64,000 nucleotides of DNA from Mariniblastus fucicola. GTDB lineage: Bacteria > Planctomycetota > Planctomycetia > Pirellulales > Pirellulaceae. The DNA lies in contig NZ_CP042912.1 in assembly GCF_008087665.1 (NCBI RefSeq), forward strand, positions 1,984,001 through 2,048,000, written 5' to 3'. The notes below the pieces were generated by a model that had not been told where the DNA came from, did not search any database, and saw nothing but the letters and a program-made list of their open reading frames with translations. Both the position numbers and the translations under genes were made by a program. Each line of letters opens with the position of its first letter. The first letter of the stretch is position 1. This document shows, piece by piece, positions 59,313 through 64,000 of the stretch.

Positions 59313-59795
59313 ATGGCCGACCATTTTGGCGCTACGATCTGGATTGACGCGGATGCCTGTCCGGGAGATATCAAAGAAGTCATCTATCGCGCTTCCAAAC
59401 GGCTGAAGATTAAGGTAGTTCTGGTTGCCAATCAGTCAATCTGGACGCCTGAGTCAAACCTGATCACGTCCATCACGGTACGCGACGGAGCCGATATCGC
59501 CGATAACACGATTGTTGAAAAAATGAGCCCAGAAGACATTGTTGTCACGGGTGACATTCCTTTGGCAGCTCGGGTTGTCGAAAAAGGCGGAATCGCAATC
59601 GGGACTCGGGGTGAACTGTTCGACGAAGGCTCCATCCAAAGTCGGCTGGCGACGAGAAACCTGATGGAGCAGTTTCGGGCTGCAGGTATGGAGACGAAAG
59701 GACCGAAACCGATGAGCCAGAAAGACGTTCAGGCTTTCGCGAATCAGCTGGATCGACTGCTCACGACGCTCGAGCAGGCCAAATCAGACGAGTAG
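59313..59795 (+). CDS. UPF0178 (YaiI/YqxD) family protein
   Basis: ATG at 59313 is chosen because it begins just ahead of the conserved start TIWIDADACPGDIKEVIYRA; a longer frame starts at TTG 59280. The 160-residue protein has the family blocks WIDADACP (about 10-17), VLVANQSI (about 40-47), TVRDGADIADNTIVEKM (about 57-73), and VVTGDIPLAARVVEKGGIAIG (about 76). It resembles PIN-like nucleases by fold (DUF188). No function is established for this widespread family. It lies downstream of a perfect palindrome, the likely operator. Confidence 0.9.
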   Translation: MADHFGATIWIDADACPGDIKEVIYRASKRLKIKVVLVANQSIWTPESNLITSITVRDGADIADNTIVEKMSPEDIVVTGDIPLAARVVEKGGIAIGTRGELFDEGSIQSRLATRNLMEQFRAAGMETKGPKPMSQKDVQAFANQLDRLLTTLEQAKSDE

Positions 59796-59914
59796 CGAAG
59801 CGGCCCACGACGATGGCGGTACCAAGCTGGCTGAGCAGCAATCCGTGGAAGATCTTGAAGGGCAAACTGTGGCAAGCTACGGAAATCGCAGGACGCAATT
59901 TTCTCGGCTGTCGT

Positions 59915-60880
59915 TCAATCTGAGAATGGATCGACGACTGCTTTTTTCATTTTGACAACAGCCGGTTTCTCGAATGGCATTTTCCGTACTCGAAAGCCCA
60001 TGCTCCGAAACAGGAATAGTTGAACCATCAGAACGACGGACGCGGTAAGCAAACCAAGGAACAAGTTTCCGGATCCCGCGACGAGCAGCGGGAGTCGTGA
60101 AAAATCCGCCAGCCATATCCCGATCGCCGGTATGACGAAGTAAATGACTGCAACCAACGTTAACACGATGCCGAATGTTTTTGTCGATGTCTCTCGCATC
60201 AGCCAGAACGCCGGCAGCAGGAAAAAGGTCCCGATGGCGATTCCCGCGAACGCCCCGATCGTTCCCAGTCCAATTCCTGCCTCGTTGTTCCAATTTCCGA
60301 ACAAGGTCGGAGCCGTGAACGTCACCGCCGCGATGCATATCAGAACTAGCCAGTCGGTCCGACGCTGAGCCTGCGAAATGGTTTGTGTGTTGCTTCCCTG
60401 GTCCGCCGTCCATCCGCGATACGCGCGCATCAGCAACGGTGCGATCGTCGCACCAAATCCGGCAATCGCAACCAGCAGCATCAGCAACGCCAGTTCCTGC
60501 AACACATAGGGAAGAAAGCGACCTGACGAAATGAGGTTTTTGAATAGCAAGGACGTCACGACGAAAGCGCACGTCGCGAAAAGCAGCAGCACAAGAAACG
60601 CAAGTCGCCAGCTAAGTCGTTTTGGCGACCACGCGAATACGAAAGAGATCATCACTGGCAGTGACAGTGACGTGCCGATTAGCATCGCCGAAAGATAGCG
60701 GTAGTCCACTGCGACAGAAAATGAGCCAATGCCAATCACCGGTGGAAAGGCTTGCCGCAAGAGTAGCGCAGGCGCGGACAATAGCTGTATCACGATCATG
60801 GCGACGCAAAATCGTTGCGCGACCCAGCGATTTTTCGTCGTCCTCGCAGTGTCCGTCAGATGATTTGCTTCTGGTTCCAT
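59915..60880 (-). CDS. Polytopic membrane protein of unknown function
   Basis: ATG at 60880 begins MEPEANHLTDTARTTKNRWV, followed by hydrophobic segments; a frame to 61237 would overlap the thioesterase gene. The 321-residue product has about eight membrane helices (for example AQRFCVAMIVIQLLSAPALL, LSWRLAFLVLLLFATCAFVV, LIGTSLSLPVMISFVFA) with basic loops. No transporter signature is recognised. It ends with a basic tail (RVRKMPFEKPAVVKMKKAVV). It lies 29 bases downstream of the thioesterase, in the same direction. Confidence 0.72.
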   Translation of the reverse strand: MEPEANHLTDTARTTKNRWVAQRFCVAMIVIQLLSAPALLLRQAFPPVIGIGSFSVAVDYRYLSAMLIGTSLSLPVMISFVFAWSPKRLSWRLAFLVLLLFATCAFVVTSLLFKNLISSGRFLPYVLQELALLMLLVAIAGFGATIAPLLMRAYRGWTADQGSNTQTISQAQRRTDWLVLICIAAVTFTAPTLFGNWNNEAGIGLGTIGAFAGIAIGTFFLLPAFWLMRETSTKTFGIVLTLVAVIYFVIPAIGIWLADFSRLPLLVAGSGNLFLGLLTASVVLMVQLFLFRSMGFRVRKMPFEKPAVVKMKKAVVDPFSD

Positions 60881-60909
60881 CGCAGCATTGTGGCAGACCA
60901 AAAAGTGGT

Positions 60910-61383
60910 TTACCAGCGATGCCAGGCCGGATGTCCTTCCTTCACCGCCACGAATACTCCGGATCCTGTGGCTGTGACCTTGTCTTCGGCAATCAGCTCG
61001 GCTTCTGTCCGAGCCCAGCGATCTGAAGACTCGACAACTCGAGCGATCAGTCGGACCGGATTGCCAATCGGAGTCGGAGCTTTGAACTTGACCGTAAACT
61101 CGGAGGTCACTGAACACGGCGGCTTCGTGGCACCTGACGTTTCCATCAAATGCCACGCTGCCGTCCAATTCATGTGACAATCTAAAAGTGCACCAATGAT
61201 GCCGCCGTTGAGCATGCCTTCGAATGCCTGATGCCATTCTTTAGGCTGGAATTCTGCCACCACCCGGTCCTCGTCAACGAAACTCTTGATTTGGAGTCCA
61301 TTGGGGTTCGCGGGGCCGCAACCAAAGCAGATAAGCTCGGGAGCGAATCGGTCCTGCAGACTTACCGTTTCAGGCATACTCAT
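60910..61383 (-). CDS. PaaI-like hotdog-fold thioesterase
   Basis: This 157-residue protein has the hotdog fold of PaaI/YigI-type thioesterases. CFGCGPANPNGLQIK (about 19-33) is the typical PaaI-type opening, WHQAFEGMLNGGIIGALLD (about 50-68) contains the central helix with the acidic catalytic residue (Asp in LLD, or Glu), and VKFKAPTPIGNPVRLIAR (about 98-115) is the next block. It probably hydrolyses acyl-CoA thioesters; the acyl chain is unknown. An RHH-type gene lies upstream in the same direction with a 21-base gap, and a membrane protein gene downstream. Confidence 0.86.
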   Translation of the reverse strand: MSMPETVSLQDRFAPELICFGCGPANPNGLQIKSFVDEDRVVAEFQPKEWHQAFEGMLNGGIIGALLDCHMNWTAAWHLMETSGATKPPCSVTSEFTVKFKAPTPIGNPVRLIARVVESSDRWARTEAELIAEDKVTATGSGVFVAVKEGHPAWHRW

Positions 61384-61404
61384 TCTCGGATCCAGGTGCC
61401 AGTG

Positions 61405-61944
61405 TTACTCGCCCTGACCATAGGTGGAGCGAAAGTTGGTAGCTGCCGGGGCTGGAGTCCGTGCAGGCTGCTGTGGAATCGGCGAAGTCTGCTGGCGGAA
61501 TACCGGCGTGCTTGGCATCGAGGAAGTGGATGTTCCGACGCTCGCTGCGGCGTTTTCGCTTTCGGCCAGAACCTGAAGCAGCTTGCTGATGCAAAGCTTG
61601 TTCATGCTGGTGCGATGGTCATCGGCTTCCTTCTTCAGGGCCTCATGCAGGCTTTCCGGGAGGCGGACCGTGATCACCCGAGTTGCCTCATCTTTGCCGC
61701 CGCCGCGAACTTTGGCTGTTCGCAAGCTGGCGACCATGGTCTGGATTTCGCCGTAAGCTGGCGATTGCTCGAACTTCAGGAAATCGTCCTGTCCTGGGAA
61801 CACGCTTCTGGCGGCTCCGTTTACACCCAGTGTCTCCCTGAAAAATGTTACCCAGTCTGGACGCCGTTGATACAGATCCTTAGCGACCTGAAGAATCTTT
61901 TGACAGCGAACAGTGAAACCTTCCTGTGTCATGGGCTCATTCAT
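61405..61944 (-). CDS. Ribbon-helix-helix DNA-binding protein
   Basis: ATG at 61944 is preferred to one at 62034 because the first 30 residues of the longer frame are unusual. The 179-residue protein has an N-terminal helix part (VRCQKILQVAKDLYQRRPDW) followed by an RHH core: RVITVRLPESLHEALKKEAD and DHRTSMNKLCISKLL (about 88-122). The C-terminal 50 residues are Ser/Thr/Pro/Ala rich and disordered. RHH proteins of this kind act as transcription repressors or as antitoxins (HicB-type). No toxin gene is adjacent; the downstream gene is a thioesterase. Confidence 0.78.
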   Translation of the reverse strand: MNEPMTQEGFTVRCQKILQVAKDLYQRRPDWVTFFRETLGVNGAARSVFPGQDDFLKFEQSPAYGEIQTMVASLRTAKVRGGGKDEATRVITVRLPESLHEALKKEADDHRTSMNKLCISKLLQVLAESENAAASVGTSTSSMPSTPVFRQQTSPIPQQPARTPAPAATNFRSTYGQGE

Positions 61945-62362
61945 ATGAGGCTCCCTCCGAAACGAATTGCGATGAATTGGATGCCGAAAGTCCATGTCCT
62001 TCGGCTTGTCACATCCATCATTCGAGAAGGGCAAGCACTTTTTCTGATGTCGCTAATATGCCAGCACTTATGTCGAAATCACGAATCTGCAAATAAGCGA
62101 TGCACTGCTGCGTAAAAAATGCGCATCGATAGCCTGCTTAACTATTGGGCAGCGGGCGTAGTGACATTTCCAGAATGTCCTTCTTCTCGCTTTTCTGGAG
62201 ATTGTTCGGATTTGGCTCAAGAAACGGTGTTTTCGCCTGTTTTCAGGTCGAATATTGATTCACCGTGTTGGGAGCAAAGAAAGGTGGCCACTGGCCTGTC
62301 GACAATTGTAGTCAAGCACAGGCCAGGGCGTGTTCACCTTCGATGAGTAAAACTTATCCTGC
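61945..62362. other. Gene-free gap
   Basis: No gene, RNA or strong hairpin is seen between the RHH gene start and the end of the TIM-barrel gene. The promoter of the RHH gene should lie at 61945-62050. Confidence 0.4.
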
Positions 62363-63307
62363 CTAACCGGCCAGTTCGTCGCGGCATTTTTCCAGCAACT
62401 GGCGGGTCTTTGTAATGCCTTCTTTGGCTTCGCCTTGGCCTTCGAATTCGATGCCAACGTAACCACGGTAGCCGGCGTCGTAGACGATTTGCATGATCTT
62501 GCGGAAATCGATGTCGACTTCGTTGCCTTCGGCGTCAAATTTGTATGCCTTGGCGCTGACAGCTTTCGCGAACGGCATCAGAGCAGCCATACCGATATAT
62601 CGATCGTAGTAGTTGCCTTTTTTGCCGTTCCGAGGCCACTCGATCCAGAAATTGCCAAAGTCCGGAAGCGTGCCGCAGTTGTCGAGGTCGACTTTGCGGA
62701 TCACTTGAGCCAGCCATTGGCCGTTCGAAGACAGACCGCCGTGGTTTTCGACGATCACGTTGATGTCGTGCTGGGCAGCGAACTCACTCAAACTTCTCAG
62801 CCCATCGGCCGCACGTTCGGCTTGTTCCTGATACGTTCCGCCTGACGCCGCGTTGACGCGAATCGAGTGGCAGCCCATATGTTTTGCGGCTGTGACCCAT
62901 TTATAGTGATTCTCAACCGCCTTTTTGCGTGCTGCGTCGTCCGGATTTCCAAGCTGGCCTTCGCCGTCGACCATGATTAGCAACGACTTAACGCCGTTAT
63001 CGTCGCATCGCTTGATCATTTGGTCCAAATACGCCGTGTCTTCGGCTTTGTCTTTGAAGAACTGATTGACGTATTCAATCGCGTTGATTCCAAGGTCTTT
63101 GGCGGTTTTGGCGAACTCGAGGTTGTCCATTTTGCCTCCGCGAAGTTCGCGGTTGAGCGACCACTGAGCCAGCGAAATTTTGAATGGAGGCTCATCAGCT
63201 GGCTTATTGATCGCAGCAAATGTCGAGGTAGCCGGTGCGGCAAGCGTCAGGGCTGCTGCTGCCGATGTTGCCGCGAGAAAGTCGCGACGATTGAGTGGAT
63301 TGGTCAT
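62363..63307 (-). CDS. Tat-exported sugar phosphate isomerase/epimerase-like TIM barrel
   Basis: The protein (314 residues) starts with a twin-arginine signal: NRRDFLAATSAAAALTLAAP (about 6-25), then an Ala/Thr stretch to about residue 31. The barrel is of the AP endonuclease 2/xylose isomerase-like type: ISLAQWSLNRELRGG (about 44-58), IEYVNQFFKDKAEDTAY, LIMVDGEGQLG, GCHSIRVNAASGG, VIVENHGGLSSNG (metal-binding Glu and His), CGTLPDFGNFW (Asp) and GYVGIEFEGQG (Glu). It acts on sugars or sugar derivatives in the periplasm, as many planctomycete homologues are thought to. The exact substrate is unknown. Confidence 0.87.
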   Translation of the reverse strand: MTNPLNRRDFLAATSAAAALTLAAPATSTFAAINKPADEPPFKISLAQWSLNRELRGGKMDNLEFAKTAKDLGINAIEYVNQFFKDKAEDTAYLDQMIKRCDDNGVKSLLIMVDGEGQLGNPDDAARKKAVENHYKWVTAAKHMGCHSIRVNAASGGTYQEQAERAADGLRSLSEFAAQHDINVIVENHGGLSSNGQWLAQVIRKVDLDNCGTLPDFGNFWIEWPRNGKKGNYYDRYIGMAALMPFAKAVSAKAYKFDAEGNEVDIDFRKIMQIVYDAGYRGYVGIEFEGQGEAKEGITKTRQLLEKCRDELAG

Positions 63308-63388
63308 TGGTTCTCCTGTGTTAAAAGTTCTCAGCGTGGCTCTATCATATACGGCGGGTCACAAATCTGAAAATACAGGGAACGACAT

Positions 63389-64000
63389 ATGCCAAAAACC
63401 GCAGTTTCTTTCGAAGACGTCCAGTCGGCGCATGAAGTCGTCGCCAAGTTTGCTCATCGTACTCCGATTTGGACGTGCGAAACGCTCGATCGGATCAGCG
63501 GTATGCAGCTGTTTTTTAAGTGCGAGAATTTTCAGAAAAGTGGAGCTTTCAAGTTTCGCGGCGCGATCACGGCGGTCAGTCGCCTGTCAGATGCGGAAAA
63601 GCAAAATGGTGTCGTGACGCACAGTTCCGGAAATCACGCTGCGGCTTTGACTCGCGCCGCGGCGATCAATGGCGTCGAAGCACATATCGTGATGCCAGAG
63701 AATTCTTCGAAAATCAAAATCGCTGCGGTTGAGGAATACGGCGGGAGGGTCACGCTTTGTAAACCTACGCTCGAGTCGCGCGAATCGACCGCGGAACTGG
63801 TTCGTCAGAAAACCGGAGCCACTTTGATTCCGCCTTTTAATCATCCTGATGTAATCGCCGGACAGGGGACGTGCGCGAAAGAGCTGTTTGAAGATGTTGA
63901 GTCGCTCGACGCCATCGTGGTTCCAATCGGAGGCGGCGGTTTGATGTCGGGTTCTTGCCTGGCCGCGGCGGCAATGTCGCCCTCAACCAGAATCATCGGC
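63389..64000 (+). CDS. Threonine dehydratase / serine racemase family protein, 3' partial
   Basis: ATG at 63389 begins MPKTAVSFEDVQSAHEVVAK and stays open to the last base of the window (204 codons), so the gene continues outside. The fold type II PLP enzyme core is clear: ENFQKSGAFKFRGAITAV (about 47-64, with Lys in GAFKFRG binding the cofactor), HSSGNHAAALTRAA (about 78-91), and the phosphate-binding glycine loop VPIGGGGLMSGS (about 178-189). Substrates are serine or threonine; deamination or racemisation cannot be told apart here. It is co-directional with nothing in view and divergent from the epimerase-like gene. Confidence 0.92.
   Translation, partial: MPKTAVSFEDVQSAHEVVAKFAHRTPIWTCETLDRISGMQLFFKCENFQKSGAFKFRGAITAVSRLSDAEKQNGVVTHSSGNHAAALTRAAAINGVEAHIVMPENSSKIKIAAVEEYGGRVTLCKPTLESRESTAELVRQKTGATLIPPFNHPDVIAGQGTCAKELFEDVESLDAIVVPIGGGGLMSGSCLAAAAMSPSTRIIG

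Overview
The window looks like chromosomal DNA of a marine-type planctomycete (order Pirellulales or close). The evidence is gene content: DUF4159, BatA-like and YTV-type proteins, Tat-exported Gfo/Idh/MocA and TIM-barrel proteins, a formylmethanofuran dehydrogenase C-subunit homologue, a PEP-CTERM surface protein beside an ECF sigma factor, and GC content near 50-55 percent. No species is claimed.

Layout. 1-3.7 kb: end of a surface-polysaccharide unit (deacetylase, glycosyltransferase), then rpe overlapping a phosphoglycerate-mutase-fold protein that lacks both catalytic histidines. 3.7-6.3 kb: ABC-F ATPase and a YfcE-type phosphoesterase. 6.3-16.5 kb: a MoxR-DUF58-BatA-VWA cluster with a divergent DUF4159 protein. 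16.5-25.6 kb: PanB-like enzyme, a two-gene segment between 57-bp direct repeats, a CAU tRNA, two RlaP-like nucleotidyltransferases, a Gfo/Idh/MocA protein and an M16 protease.

25.6-35.2 kb is accessory DNA. From about 26.7 to 31.3 kb there are eight integron attC-like sites, all in one orientation. Most lie directly downstream of a minus-strand gene. This is a chromosomal cassette array with no integrase in the window (a CALIN). Cassette genes include a transglutaminase-like protein, a winged-helix protein, several unknowns, and a probable defence pair: a DUF5343 protein plus a DpnII/MboI-like PD-(D/E)XK nuclease. An intact IS5-family element with 3-bp target duplications sits at the third codon of the DUF5343 gene; removing it on paper restores a 230-residue reading frame. 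The DNA from 33.5 to 35.2 kb holds tandem and dispersed repeats and no convincing gene.

35.2-64 kb: alpha/beta hydrolase, MarR-GNAT fusion, large repetitive PEP-CTERM protein with divergent ECF sigma factor, CysC, MobA-like protein divergent from FhcC, TsdA-like dihaem cytochrome, then a lipoprotein thioredoxin whose WCGPC motif is W-TGA-GPC, followed by a hairpin that fits bacterial SECIS geometry: a candidate selenoprotein. Next come ValS, a LplA-like ligase, a YTV protein, aminotransferase plus isochorismatase, an acidic/RG-rich disordered protein, CFA-synthase-like methyltransferase, YaiI/UPF0178, PaaI-like thioesterase, an RHH protein, a TIM-barrel epimerase and a PLP dehydratase cut by the window end.

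At least three families of short palindromic intergenic repeats are scattered through the window, often at gene ends. All calls come from reading the sequence; no database search was run.
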